From Macrocystis pyrifera (lineage: Eukaryota; Sar; Phaeophyceae; Laminariales; Laminariaceae), in the NCBI GenBank assembly GCA_031763025.1, contig JASSKH010000027.1, positions 10,069,055 through 10,133,054 of the forward strand: a stretch of 64,000 bases of DNA. The letters run 5' to 3'. Positions 9,435-21,101 of this stretch are shown one piece after another (positions within the stretch are counted from its first letter, which is position 1; every line of letters starts with the position of its first letter). The position numbers were made by a program, and so were the translations under genes. Under the pieces are notes generated by a model. It was not told where the DNA came from, searched no databases, and was given only the letters and a program-made list of their open reading frames with translations.

Positions 9435-10907
9435 ATGAAACCCTCTTACGCGCTGCCTTTCGCTCAGGGCGATCCTTCTTCAACTCAAAGGTGGAAGCAA
9501 TCGAAACCGGAGCCGCGCCGTGTCCCCGAAGTGGCAATGCTCACAACCGGGGGAGGGTCGACTGTAGAGGAGGCGGCACCCCTGCGCGGCACCAGTCGTA
9601 CTTCTTCGGCTTCCGCTCCCGCCAGGAAAGCGCTTTGGCGCTCATCTACTCTACACGACGGAATAGATGCAACGCCCCCGCCGACAGTAGTGCCTGGCTA
9701 CATTGTCAGCGAAGCCGAAGAAAACAATCCCGTCCTGGACTCTTCCCCGAGAGGTCGAGAGCTCGTCGACGGCCTTGCATTGACGTTCGAGGTTGCGATG
9801 TTTTTCCTCTTCGCCTACGGCAGGATCCGACGGAAGACATGCGAGCGCGTGAGGAAAGCTAGCAGCTCGCGGTTAGCGAATGCTAACAAGACCCTTGCGC
9901 AATTTGTCAAAGCAGCCGCCCGTCGGCACCGCGCTATGAAGAAAGCGGCAATTTGTTTGCAGGCACTCGCCCGTGGGGCCGCGGCACGCCGCTGTCTTCA
10001 TCGCCTCGAGCACAAAAGAGCATGCGCCATACTAGTGCAGACGCGGTGGAGGGCACATGCAGCTATCCGCGAATGCCGAGCGAGAAAAATCGCTGCGCTT
10101 GATCGAGAGGCGTTTTCTTCCCGAGCCGCGGCACGCCACCATATTGATTTCCTTGCGCGGCGCGCCCGGGTCGTGCTGGCGCGGTGGAGGACACGTACAG
10201 CTTTCCACCAACACCAGACGAGACAAACCGCTGCACGACACTATCTCGGTTGCTCCGCGCGGCGCACCCGCGTCGTGTTGACGCGATGGAGGGAGTATGC
10301 CGCCAATCGCCGCCGGACCAAACAAATCGCAGCCATTTCACCAGTTTCTCCAGACGCGTTCGCTCCCGGGGTCAATGGGCGATTCTCCCCTCCTCCAAGG
10401 ATAGAGGCCAGTGACTTGGCACAGGCCGCTTCGCTCGACGTCACGGGTAGCGCCGTTGACGCGTCCGGTGTTCGAGAGGCCAACGAAACCGGGGGACTTC
10501 TTGTGACACCTGAGATAGAGCTGGAGGGCGAGCTACGCCCTTGTCAACCAGAGAAGTCTCAAGCCGCCACTTCAAAGCGTTCTTCGAATGCCGAAAAGTG
10601 CCGGAAGCGGAGGGAGCGCAACAGGCTCAAGAGGGAGGCGAAGGGAAATGACCGCGCTAGCAAGGCCGGCCACAAGCCGCCGGCGTACAGCTCTGACCGC
10701 TTTAATGACAAGCTGCTCAACGCGGGTCGAGGAAGTGCATCGGGTGGAGTCTCCGTTGGTGACGATGCCCCCCAGGGGATAGCGGAGGAGCACAGCTGCG
10801 CAGTCGATTCCAGCCTTGCGCCGCCGGAGACGACAGGCGCGGTGCTGGTCGAAGCGGCACGAAAGCCAGGGCGGAAGGTGTGGTCTAGGAAACTTGACCG
10901 ATTTTGA
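9435..10907 (+). CDS. Uncharacterised 490-aa protein with IQ-like calmodulin-binding repeats
   Basis: A single uninterrupted frame runs from ATG to TGA. Residues 1-110 are low-complexity and a short hydrophobic patch (VAMFFLFAYG) follows. Residues of about 150-300 hold four tandem basic helices. The first two fit the IQ pattern (LQALARGAAAR; VQTRWRAHAAIR). The next two are degenerate (VVLARWRTRTAF; VVLTRWREYAANR). The C-terminal part has a very basic tract (EKCRKRRERNRLKREAKG). IQ motifs bind calmodulin-type light chains, so a calcium/calmodulin scaffold is one possibility. A Gag-like or ORF1-like protein of a retroelement is another, because an A-rich tract lies about 1.3 kb downstream. Function is not assigned. 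Confidence 0.55.
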   Translation: MKPSYALPFAQGDPSSTQRWKQSKPEPRRVPEVAMLTTGGGSTVEEAAPLRGTSRTSSASAPARKALWRSSTLHDGIDATPPPTVVPGYIVSEAEENNPVLDSSPRGRELVDGLALTFEVAMFFLFAYGRIRRKTCERVRKASSSRLANANKTLAQFVKAAARRHRAMKKAAICLQALARGAAARRCLHRLEHKRACAILVQTRWRAHAAIRECRARKIAALDREAFSSRAAARHHIDFLARRARVVLARWRTRTAFHQHQTRQTAARHYLGCSARRTRVVLTRWREYAANRRRTKQIAAISPVSPDAFAPGVNGRFSPPPRIEASDLAQAASLDVTGSAVDASGVREANETGGLLVTPEIELEGELRPCQPEKSQAATSKRSSNAEKCRKRRERNRLKREAKGNDRASKAGHKPPAYSSDRFNDKLLNAGRGSASGGVSVGDDAPQGIAEEHSCAVDSSLAPPETTGAVLVEAARKPGRKVWSRKLDRF

Positions 10908-12232
10908 CGTAACGCTACTGTAGAAGAACGGAGCCGTGTACTTGTAGACTAAGTGGCCCACGCTGCTTTCTGTTATTCATGGCTTAGTGTCCTGGACTAG
11001 TTTTCAGATCGTTCCAACCCTCCCTCGATGCCTGCGCCACGTTGTTTTTTTTGCGTGGGCGTAGCAGTGTCAGTCGAAGCATGTTCGGGGCACGAAGAAC
11101 CCTGACCTCATGGGCTTCACGGTGGGCCGCAGGGTTCAGCACCACAGTGTTGGCTCAATGTCGGCCGGGCACATCTCCCAGGGATTCTCGGTGAGAAAAG
11201 GGGCAGCGATTGATCATTCAGCGATCACAATTTCACGAGAAATAGCTTCTAAGCGGCGCACGTGCGCTCCCTCAAAATTTCTTGTCGGGGTACGGTCTGT
11301 TGCTCGAAGGCGCTTGACTTCTCAGTCACAGGCCGGCGCATTTGCTGTCTTTTGCGCCTTTGCGCTATCGTGTGGAGGTCCCGAAAATATCGTTTTCTCG
11401 CGGTTTCTATTCCTTATCTGGCCGTTCGTGCATGTGGCCACCGTGGGTCCAAAAGCAGCAGGGGCGCACACCGCGGCTGGGACATGGTGGGAGTATCACC
11501 GATACGCCACCATCTTACACGGACCCGGGCGCCAGGGCGTTTACGCCTCCGGCGAAGGCGAAGGTGCGGTCGTTGACTGTCACACCATGTAGTGTAGCCG
11601 ACGGTGATGTACTTTCTGCGGTACGTTGTATTGATTGAGCCCAACAGGATGGGCCAGATGTCTGGGTGCATTCTAGCCGCAACATTATGTCTTGCTGCAT
11701 GATGCCACAAGCATGGGTGGTCAATAATTTTCGTAATCCCTCTAATAAGTAGGCCCGCATCGAGGAACAATTCGCCGAATGGTCGGAGTTGGTGTGTTCC
11801 CCCCCTGACGTTCTGTTTGTGTACTCGAGTGTGATTTTGATGGCGCCAAAAAGACCGTTGTTGCTCCAACGGATTTCATTGCTCGGCATGATATCGATGG
11901 TTGGTACATCGAGATCTCGAAACCTGCAGATGGGCACCCGCATGTTTTGACGGTGGACGAACTCTGCCTAGCCGATAAATGCCGCGCGCATCGCAAGAGA
12001 CGCACTTCGAAAAGCGCGTCTGTCTGCCTCTCGCCGAGTCTGTCTCCAGTTGTCCTTTTTTGATCGTACCAGCACCTGTCACCGTAGCGGGATCATCTCA
12101 CGCAAACGACGCTGACGCTCTTTCTTCGCGCATCTTTGAGGCAGGGCGTGCGCAAAATAATAAAATAAAAGACACAAAAAAAAAAAACTTGATGCAATGA
12201 CCTTGTTGGCCATCAGGGCACAGCAGCAGTTT
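10908..12232. other. Spacer with overlapping open frames and an A-rich tract at 12150-12189
   Basis: Frames of about 140-160 codons overlap on both strands at 11110-11943 without any recognised domain or splice support. The plus strand ends in an A-rich run (AAAATAATAAAATAAAAG, then 12 A) that resembles a retroposed poly-A tail or a polyadenylation region. No gene is called. Confidence 0.35.
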
Positions 12233-12734
12233 CAAGGGTTAGTGAGTAGAAGTCGCGCGCTCACCCAACCACCTCCTTGTGACTCGTTCTTGTCGTGGTC
12301 CGCCCACTGTTGTTACCCTAACTTCATCCAACAGATCCAAACGGCGGGAGGGAGGATGCGGTCAGGGAGGACACCTGCCTCGGGGGTCTCTGGTCAGGTG
12401 GCTATTGACAGCCGCGAGGGACTTGATTTCAAACGTGCACCGGTGCGACGACGCGACGTATCCGAAAGCGGATCGCGTGTACTGCGGCTTCCTGCGGGGT
12501 GGCTAGCCTCGTTTTCCCCATTCTTGGGTTTCGCTTGGATCAGTGTAATGTTTCCAAGTGTATGATACAGTAGTTCGCGTCGTAATAGTATTGCATCCGA
12601 CCGTTCCTGCCCCCCTGAAACGTGCGCACCTTGTGCCTGTACGTACCCGGTACGATTCGAAGCTTACTACAAATATCCCACTATCCTCTCCGACGCAATC
12701 ATAGTCGTCGGCCTTTTGGTGTACAGCAACCGTT
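12233..12734 (+). repeat. Tandem duplication, unit 1 (MITE-free)
   Basis: From GGGTTAGTGAG onward this aligns with 12735-13285. It includes an exon-like stretch after an acceptor (CCAACAG|ATCCAAACGG, 12333) and the shared block GCACCGGTGCGACGACGCGACGTA. At the position where unit 2 carries a MITE, this unit reads CGTAATAGTATTGC, so TA at 12586-12587 is the unoccupied target. Confidence 0.8.
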
Positions 12735-13285
12735 TTCAGGGTTAGTTGCAGCATGGTAGATCTCGCGCGCTTGGCCGACCATCTCTTTTCGTTTCGTTTG
12801 GATCCCTTTTCGTTTCGTACGCTATTCTAACCTAAATTCACCACAACAGATCCAAACGGCCGGAGAGGGGATGCGATCAGGAAAGACACCCGCCGCGGGT
12901 GGATCTGCCCAGGAGAATACTGACAGCCGCAAGGAAGTTTGTTCCAAGCGTGCACCGGTGCGACGACGCGACGTAGCCGAGAGCGGATCGCGTGTACTAC
13001 GTACGGCTCCCTGCGGGGTCGCTAGCCTCGTTTTCCCCGCTTTTGAGTTTTTTTTAATCAGTGTAACCTTTTTCCAGGTGTGTGGTACTGTAGTTCGCGT
13101 TGTGATATTACGGGGGTCCATAGTTAACAGGACCTATGGCATACATAAAAACCTATATATTTAGGTATTTTTACTAGCAATATTTGGTCCTGTTTACTAC
13201 GGTTCCCCGTAATGGTATGCACGCGACCGTCCCTCCCCCCCTGAAACGTGCGCACCTTGTGTCTGTACGTACCTTGCAGGATTCA
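12735..13285 (+). repeat. Tandem duplication, unit 2 (contains MITE)
   Basis: The second unit of the roughly 500-bp tandem duplication. After the acceptor CACAACAG it encodes IQTAGEGMRSGKTPAAG...APVRRRDVAESGSRVLR, similar to unit 1. It is lengthened by the 105-bp insertion at 13108-13212. Confidence 0.8.
13108..13212. mobile_element. MITE copy 3 (reference copy, with empty-site paralogue)
   Basis: A 105-bp element with terminal inverted repeats (TTACGGGGGTCCATAGTTAA at the left, ending in CCCCGTAA). The internal AT-rich part is also roughly palindromic (ACCTATATATTTAGGT). It has no ORF. The left flank is TA and the right flank TG (mutated TA). TA duplication and short inverted ends suggest mobilisation by a Tc1/mariner-type transposase; no such transposase is present in the window. 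Confidence 0.93.
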
Positions 13286-13676
13286 GTTCTTATATTATCC
13301 CTGGTATTGTTGATACTGCACATACAAATATCACGTTTTTATCTCGTTAGAACATTATCGTTTCCTCCTCCGCCGCGATCCAAGCAACGTACATACTACC
13401 CACATAGTGCAGGTTATACCTCGGGATCGCCGGAGGGCTTTCGATCCCCCTCATTTTTTGCCATAGCTTGCTTCCCTCGCATCGCGGAGGACGTTCACAG
13501 TTTCCTATCAGTGGCGTGGCCACGCTTCAAAGTGCCCAGACATGGTCACATGAAGGCAAACGTCCGTACGATACACCGCAGAGTTCGCTATTGACCAGGA
13601 CTCCGCCACGGCCTCGTGATGCCCGGCTCCCGCCCTTTTTCTCCAATCGAAATGCCGACAGTCGCCCGGGCTCACG

Positions 13677-15288
13677 ATGGTGGACAGTCTTCTCGAGTCG
13701 AGGAAGCCCGCAATCCTTGGTGCGAACGCGTGGTTCGGGGGGGCGTACCGCCTCGGGGTGGACCCAGATGGCAATTGCTTCGGCACTGCGTGGATGGTGG
13801 CCTCCCTTCTTTGGGCGGTGCAAACTCGAACTTCTCTCAACAACTTCAGTGCCAAGTTGAAGGAAGCTGGCCAACCGGGCGGAGCTTTCGCCATGTTTGG
13901 CACCAAGTGGAAGGTGGAGCGGTGTCCATTTTTCTCTCTGTTCTCGGGCGCACCCGGTATATGTCCCTTCGCCCTAGCTGTGCCGTGCGTGCTATGGGCG
14001 TTGCTGGTACCATTTATATTGATTACCTTGGCGGGAAAGAACAACAGCATAAGATGTCATTCGTCAGCGCCGTCGATGTTTTTTTGTTCCGTCACCTGGA
14101 CACCAGTGGTGATCTCAGAACTTGCCCCCGTCCCCATCCCCAGAGGTACCCCGACCGTTTCATCGCCTACGTCGACGAGCTGAAGCTCACATGGGACAAT
14201 CAAGAGCCGGAACACGGTATTTCTCTTGCAGTTAGCGTCGTCCGAGAACTCCGCGGGCCGTCTAAGGCCGGGTGCGGTCGTGACCAAGAGAAGGGCCGCG
14301 AGCCAGCGTGGCTGGAGCTGAAGTGGGGCATTGCACTTGCAGCACGTGCTTTAGATGTCAAAACTGCTCCGACGAACCTTCCGTCCGCGGACATGGTGAG
14401 CGGATTGAGCGTGTGTTGAGTGCCATTTCGGTGTGCTAGCGAGGCAGAGTATTGCGTGTTCGCGTATGGGTATGGGAGGATACAAGTGCAATATGTTGAA
14501 CGATCTGCACTCGACCAGGGCATGAAACGCGCAAGCCTGTCGGCTGCTTGTGATACAGAAAAAAGCAACCCGCCGATCATGGGCAAACGGTGCGAGGCAG
14601 AAACTGGACGATTGGAAAGTGAGTGCGGGATGCAACCCGAACGATCGTCTCCGCGTTCTCTTGTAGTTGTCATCTCGAACCGTTTGGTCGACGCGGGAGA
14701 CCCCTATAGAAGAAGCTAAGCAGGCTCGTGTGCGCACCTGATCTGTGAATGCACGAAGTATAAGAACAACCGAAATCACGCACGTTTGGCAAATGACGTG
14801 GAGCCGCTATCCCGTGGAACGCCGGCCGATTCCCGTGTGGCATGTTTTCCCCCTGTCGATTGCGGTGTTTCTGCCGCAGGGAGATTCGGCCGATCGCCGA
14901 TTTTCATGTTGACCGCAAATCAGCCAGAACAACTCACCAGCACTCTATTAACTCGTCCCATCGTGTCATACCAATACAGACAAAGCTACGGCAAATGGGG
15001 GAAAGTGTTGAATTCAACATCGGAATGGCGCATGCTATCTCCGCTAGCTTGCCCGAGACTGGGGGAGCGGCAGACACGCTAATGGATGACGCTGTGCGGC
15101 CGGGGCGGGGGCTGAGTCTTGTCGTCGGTGTGGTGGTGGCTTCTTTGACACCCGACGGAATTCGCCCCACGGAGGGGGGCATTGGCCGCGCAACATCCGT
15201 CGATGTTTGCCAAGAGATCGACCGCCGCTTGAAGTTGGAGGCGAGAAACCAAGCTCGAGCGCTCTGCGCTATTCCCTATTCCTGCTAG
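13677..15288 (+). CDS. Three-exon gene of unknown function (13677-13921, 13978-14395, 14980-15288)
   Basis: Exon 1 starts at ATG 13677 and encodes ESRKPAILGANAWFGGAYRL...VDPDGNCFGTAWMVASLLW. It ends in phase 2 before GTGTCC. A 56-bp intron ends GTCCCTTCGCCCTAG. Exon 2 encodes GVAGTIYIDYLGGKEQQHKM...RYPDRFIAYVDELKLTWDNQ and ends ATG|GTGAGC. Exon 3 follows ACCAATACAG and encodes TKLRQMGESVEFNIGMAHA to the stop at 15288. All phases agree, giving about 323 residues. The short first intron has a weak donor; the other junctions are standard. I recognise no domain. A mobile-element or host gene are both possible. Confidence 0.5.
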
Positions 15289-15525
15289 CAGTAAACAGAA
15301 AACGGCCGTCCATCAAGTGGCACATATCGTACCCGGTACCTGGCATGGCTTTGGTGTTTTTTCTTTAGTGGGAAATATGCAACATTTTTGTCGCCGAGGA
15401 GGTATACCGCGCGGTGTCCCCAAAATACGTGTACGCTCCACCTATCAATAGCAGTGCTAGTTTCTTATCCCCAGCCTGCTCCTTCGGCCTGCCCTCCGAC
15501 ATCGCTCCCCTGATGCCCGGCGCAG

Positions 15526-15807
15526 GACTATACGGAATACTATGGTTGCCTCAGCGATGATACGCGCGTTTCGGGGCTGGCCCTGGTGAAGGGTGGAACG
15601 CCGCACTATGATGTTCTGGCGGTGGCTGGATCCCCCCTTGCGGAAGCGCTGGCGAGTTCGTTCGGTGTTACAGGTGGTGAGGCCGAGGCTTTACAAGAGC
15701 TGGAGGATCAGACAAAGGCTCAGATAAAGACGACACGAGGGGAGTTGGAGGCACTGTTTCCTCCCGAAGAACTTGCTTCACAAGCTGAGATCTGGGAGGT
15801 GCGTTGA
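15526..15807 (+). CDS. Terminal exon encoding 93 residues, gene membership unresolved
   Basis: A good acceptor (GCCCGGCGCAG|GAC) precedes an uninterrupted 94-codon frame beginning DYTEYYGCLSDDTRVSG and continuing GGTPHYDVLAVAGSPLAEAL. It ends with an acidic helical stretch (EAEALQELEDQTKAQ...ELEALFPPEELASQ) and a TGA. It may be the last exon of the preceding gene if that gene skips its apparent stop at 15288, or the end of a separate gene. No family is recognised. Confidence 0.4.
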   Translation, partial: DYTEYYGCLSDDTRVSGLALVKGGTPHYDVLAVAGSPLAEALASSFGVTGGEAEALQELEDQTKAQIKTTRGELEALFPPEELASQAEIWEVR

Positions 15808-18800
15808 TGAATGATTAGGGCGAATCCGTCACAGTTTTCTCAACCAGTATACAGGGGCTGCCGTCGACAAGCGTCGTGGAATGTTCACGGGAAACACACC
15901 ACTGTCCACGTTTGCCGTGGTCATTGTGTCTGCCCGCCTCTTATCGTCCGTTGCCCTCCCGCCCCCCGCACATCTGTCCCTCGTAAACCCCGCTCTTTGA
16001 GAACAGCAACTCCAGAGGAACAGAACGTCAGTCAGGGCAGAGAAACAGGTCAAGGGCACCGATAGACGATCGACCAAGGGCAGCGGCAACCGCTTGAACA
16101 GGTGCTTTCTTTATAAGGATAGGAATAGGCAGGTGTCAGTAGGAAACGGAAGATATAGGTGCGTGTATATCTTGGTGTATCAGGTGTGCTGTGTCGTGTA
16201 TTTTATCCCCACCACGGACGGAACGTAGTTATACTTTTAGCACACCGGATTAAATATCTGTATTCTCCTGTTGGCCCTAGATTAAATTCCCCGGATGGGG
16301 TTGCTGGCTATGTCGGCATCTGGCAACACTTCTAGTGCGAGCGAGCGGTGGACATACTTGTGATAGTTGGCTCCAAGTCGTCGGCTGCTGCTGCTGCTGC
16401 TGCTGCTGCTACACTCGTTCAATATTAAAATCAAGTCTCCTTGATTTCACTGAAACGCCTTCAATGTTGGTATATCACCTCGGGCGCATCGAACAGCATG
16501 GGGTTGAACTCTAAGCTGTAGGTGAGCCTGGGCGCGGTGACGTGAATGCGTACTCTCGGCCTGTTTTTCACCACCGCACACGATGCTCACGACGGCCATG
16601 CCCTCGGCGTGTGATACCCGCAGGTCGAACAAGCGTGGGCGATAAAATCTCTGTTGCCACCACTTGTCGTGGCTGTTGCTGCAGCAAGGGCGACAGCAGT
16701 GCTGCTCGAGCTGCGATGTACAGCGGGGCAGGTATCAACTGGCGAACTTCCAGAGGGCAGGCGGTCCTAGTCGCCTTTCTGGACATCATGTACTGCTATA
16801 ACATTTTTCTCCACCTGCCCTGGGAAGGCTAACCGTCATCAGCGATTTTCACGCAGTTTGTGCTCCAAGTTGCATATTGTTGTGACGAGTCTGTTCTTCT
16901 CGACAGGGTCTGCATCCCTCGTAATGTGCAGTACGAAGTGCTCTACCGCAGACCCCCCCCCGGATGCAGCGTTTTTTTTTTTTTTTTTTGCGGTTACATT
17001 TGTGGACGAACCGCGACAATATTATTTTTGAGCGGCTCGCATTGTTCATAGATGGCACGGCAGCGCGTGGAAGGAGTTGTTTCCCGGTTTGCGCGGGGAC
17101 CGGACCGCCACTGCACCAAGGAAACGACCTGAGTGAATAACACATTTGCAATAGGGTTAAAGTAGGCTGGGCAACCTTGGGGCTCGTCACCAAATAAAGG
17201 TTGTTAGAAGACTCGGGTTCCAAGAGTTCAAAGCTCCTGGTTGTGGCGTGCTTGTAGCGATACACGTTGCGATGGCCGAGGTGGAAGCCATGGAGGTATT
17301 TCTCTTTTCGAAGCAGGTTGGGCGTTTCATGTCACCGGCAGTGGGGACACAGACAGCGCTGATGATCGAGGATATAACGAGGCAAATGCGCAGCTCGCGC
17401 GAAACCCCGTGTGGCCAACTCAAACTTAGCATCGATGTACGCCACCACTGCCTGAGGGAGCTGATGTGTGAAGGGACTATATTTGTGTTTTTGGTTTAAT
17501 TAATTTCTGTGTTGAAAAGTTTCTCACGTGATTCTGTCATCCGTTCGATTTATGTTTTGTATTAAAAGTGGCTATACTATGCCGCACTGGTACACCGAGC
17601 AGGGGGGCTGTTGAATATGCTCGGAGTATGCTGCGAGTAGTTGTGAGGTATCGCACGGCCATATGCGGAGGAACACGTACAATAGGTGGAAAGCTTGTTT
17701 ATCCTGGGTATATAGTTAGGTACTTGATTAATGCAACGGCCACGACGACCGACGTCCGCGAGGTCCCAGATGGACTCGTCTGCTTTCAGATGTAATCCAA
17801 CACGTGCCTCTCCAAAATTGACCATGAGTGGGGTTTTTATGTCATCACTTATTAACCCCGCAAGACCTGTCACGCCTATTATAGAATGGCAACCAAGCAC
17901 ACTCACAACGTCCCACCAATAAACTCTCAACAAAGCTGAGTTTCAACTACTCAATCAGTCGTTCTCACAGCTGATGTATTCGTGACAATTTTATAAAAAG
18001 CTCTTTTTCCCATCGACACCCAAGTTTTTTCTTGAGGGCACTTCCTATCGAGCTGGAAGCAAGGCGCACGCGGCGCTGCATTCTGGTAGTTTGCTACAAC
18101 AGTAGGCAGGCATGATGATGACATGAGTTGACGCCCTCTCTCCATACACCCTCGCCTCGCCAAATCGAGGGGCACTGAAAACATTGACGATACAAAAAAA
18201 AAACGTTTTTTTGTCATTTTTTTGTCGTTCACTTGCTCCCATTTACAGCATATATGCTGTAGCCCGCAACTGATGATGCAGCTGGCGGATAATAACAGGT
18301 GCACACCAATTGGCAGTGGACGGCGCGTATTCCCTAAGATGACGGGCCTCGACTTACGGGAACAATACTTGTACGGCGGAACGTACCCGCGACCTCCGAA
18401 GAAAGAGTCCTTGCACCGACCGACTCTTTCTGGGCACACAGTAGACGTTGGCAGAGCGCAACATAGACGACGACATGTCCCAAAATAATTGGAACATTGT
18501 ATATCATTATTCAATCCAAACGGTCCTTGGGTTTCGGGACAGTGTGATATCACTCTAATGTTGGGACCATGGGGAGATTCATATCAATACTCAAACGTTC
18601 CTTACATCTATCTCCGTCCAGCGTGATACTATCATCATGGCTTCAACACCTCGGTGCCACCATAGAGAGAGAGAGAACAACGGGGACTTCAACCTTCTGG
18701 GCCTTTCGGGCATACCGCCGTTATAAAGTTTAGTACAGACGGAATCCGCCGAGGTTGCGCCTGCGATCGTCACCAAACCACATAGTTTATCGAGTAATGG

Positions 18801-19338
18801 TAATGCATCCTGCCGACGACGACAAGTGTAAGACGACGCAAGACGTGACGCAGAGTATGCCATTGCCAGGTCTGGCTATCCAGCAGGTTCTCGTTGATAC
18901 TCGTGTTTTGATTGCTTAGAGAGATAAGTAGATTTCGTTTAAAGCACGATGGAAGACTGAAAGGCAGAAAGCTCCTTGCCTTGCCGGGAAACCAGGTACG
19001 CCTTCCAAGTAATAACATACGATCCCAATACCTGCACCCAGGTAGTTACCGGTCTTTCCTGGACATTCCAGGCATACCACAACACTAGCCCACTCTGATG
19101 AGCCGTAGATGCATAAATATGGGAAATTCATGGACGCCCCTATTCCACGAACTATAACAGGAGTCGAAGATGCGGCTCCTCAAAATCCACTCCAAAAATT
19201 CTGAACGGTAAGGCCTTAATACCAAGCCGCACAGGACATCTACTCGAACGTATTCACAGTAATAAACAGAAAGACTGACCGTTCCAGCTTGGATTTATTA
19301 TTCGATGACTAATTATTTTTTCCTGATTACAAGCGAAT
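15808..19338. other. Gene-poor spacer with weak open frames and a (CTG) microsatellite
   Basis: A CTG run of about nine units lies at 16384-16410. A plus-strand frame at 17248-17499 (SKQVGRFMSPAVGTQTALMI...) and a minus-strand 200-codon frame at 17951-18553 (GTG-initiated) are open, but neither has domain or splice support. Neither is called as a gene. Confidence 0.35.
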
Positions 19339-19463
19339 ATGTCGGTTGGCGGCACTCTTGCCCCTTGACGGACCGCCTTGACGGTAAATACCACACTAAA
19401 ACTAGTTAGTACATTAAGTCTCGAGAGGCCTTGACGGGTCAAATCTAGATCGCCAACCGACAT
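19339..19463. mobile_element. 125-bp inverted-repeat element (MITE-like, second family)
   Basis: Perfect 13-bp terminal inverted repeats, ATGTCGGTTGGCG at the left and CGCCAACCGACAT at the right, bound 125 bp with CCTTGACGG repeats and ACTAGT inside. A related but rearranged sequence starts at 38749 (ATGTCGGTTGACGG, later ACTAGT and repeated CTTGACGGCTGTC). No clear target duplication and no ORF. Confidence 0.5.
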
Positions 19464-21035
19464 CTTTGATCAAAACATCGACATTTTCTGTGGTGTGGCA
19501 ATCACGAATTACGACTCCGAACGCCTAGCACGGGTTTCCATTTCGGATATTTCAGGATGACGAGAGGGAGGGGGGAACACACCTGTGGGGCATCCTGCGG
19601 AGGTGCACAAGATTGCCTGCGGGGTGGAGGCAAACCGGAGGCAGACATGTAGTCGTGCACTACGTGGTGCTGCACGACACCACGCTGGGGCGGGTACCAC
19701 GAAAGTTGGCAATTCGCATGCTTCGCGATCGGACCCATCCGCATTCTGGTATCTTGTTAAACTTAAAGCAGCACCTACCTCTAGTCGGCAGGCTACGGTG
19801 GCACAGCAACTCGGAGATCGTTCCATAGGGGGTATAGGTAACACGGGGGGGGCTCAAGTTCTGGAAGGTACCGGCGCATTCAACACACCCCGCTGCCGGG
19901 CTTTGAAACTTCTCTGTGATTGCTCGTACCGGCGAGATGCGCGCAAGCTGTTGGCGCAAGATATCATCTTCTTGGTGTCAACCAACTTCTCCCCAGAATG
20001 CGTTAATTGCAGGCAGGGGGTTTCAGCGCACAATGTTTTATGGTATCCCCTCTCCCCTGTTAAGATCCGCTTCCGTTTTCTACGTACCGCTGTACGTACA
20101 GTAGTGTGAAGAGGGGATGTTTGCATAAAACGTACCAGCATCGAACAACCCACAGGCAGGATGTCAAGGAAATGACCCAATGTGAGAACATCATCATCTA
20201 CGGACGGTAGCACCGTACACATATTACGTAGCACGTAAACGAGAGAGAGTAAGTCTTCGCGTGTAACTTTCGTGCTGAAGGAAAGTGAGGCTGTATAAAC
20301 GGCCGCTTGTACCTCGCACACTCCTCACGCGACAATACGAATGAACACGACTTCGCCCTGATTGCAGGACGGGTAGTACGCAACGAATTCCAAGACGGAC
20401 AGTCTCTCTGATTGGAAAAAAAACAAGTGTTCTTGGTGGTTGAACGTCGACCTCAGTTCTTTTGCCCGCCTACCCTGAGATCGCGACGTGCTTCGTCTAC
20501 CTTTCCTCGGTTGGGACGTCTAGCTCTGCTCAGCGGCGCTACGTACCGCATTGTGTTACAGTAATGGTCCTGCTGTTTGGTAGCATAAATACACCAACCG
20601 TATCCAGATTTGTGTATGATCTTGTTATCTCGGATCGTATGGTATCCGCCGTGGGATCGTATCCTTTGTTTGGTTGGACAGTCGTGCACGTTTGACCTGA
20701 GCATGTTGGTATTTGCTTCGATAAGTAGCAGTACTGTACGGCCCTAGAGGGGGTCAATTCCACGAAATATCTAAAAAATAGGCAGGTTTCAGTCGAATGA
20801 ATGCATAGCCGGCGTCCCCGGTGGCGTGGTAGGTGGTCCTCGTGCCTAATGAAATCAATTACTACGTACGTAGGTGCAATTCTCACTGAATGCAAATACA
20901 TACTCGTAGGAACATAAAATATATATATATATATATATATCGGAAAGCGCGAAGAGCGTGAGTTATTAGCAGCATTCGATGAAAATCAACGAGCAGCCGG
21001 ACTGCTAAGCCCTATGCGCGATAAAAATGAAGGCA
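19464..21035. other. Spacer; possible minus-strand coding fragment at 19854-20321
   Basis: A minus-strand frame at 20321-19854 (VYTASLSFSTKVTREDLLSL...LGHFLDILPVGCSML) reads like protein, but it has no ATG, no splice support and no recognised domain. An (AT)n run sits near 20922-20940. Confidence 0.25.
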
Positions 21036-21101
21036 CGTACCGGCGGGGATAAGGGACGACCCCTGTGACGTGCCGGCGGGGATAAGGGACGACCCCTGTG
21101 A
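21036..21101. repeat. 33-bp tandem duplication
   Basis: Two adjacent 33-bp copies of CGT(A/G)CCGGCGGGGATAAGG...CCCCTGTGA differ at a single base. Confidence 0.9.

Noticed and set aside
13508..14050. 180-codon minus-strand ORF
   Set aside because: It is antisense to the in-phase exons of the plus-strand gene at 13677-14395, with no independent support.
17951..18553. 200-codon minus-strand ORF
   Set aside because: It has a GTG start, no domain, runs through A/T homopolymers and has no splice support.
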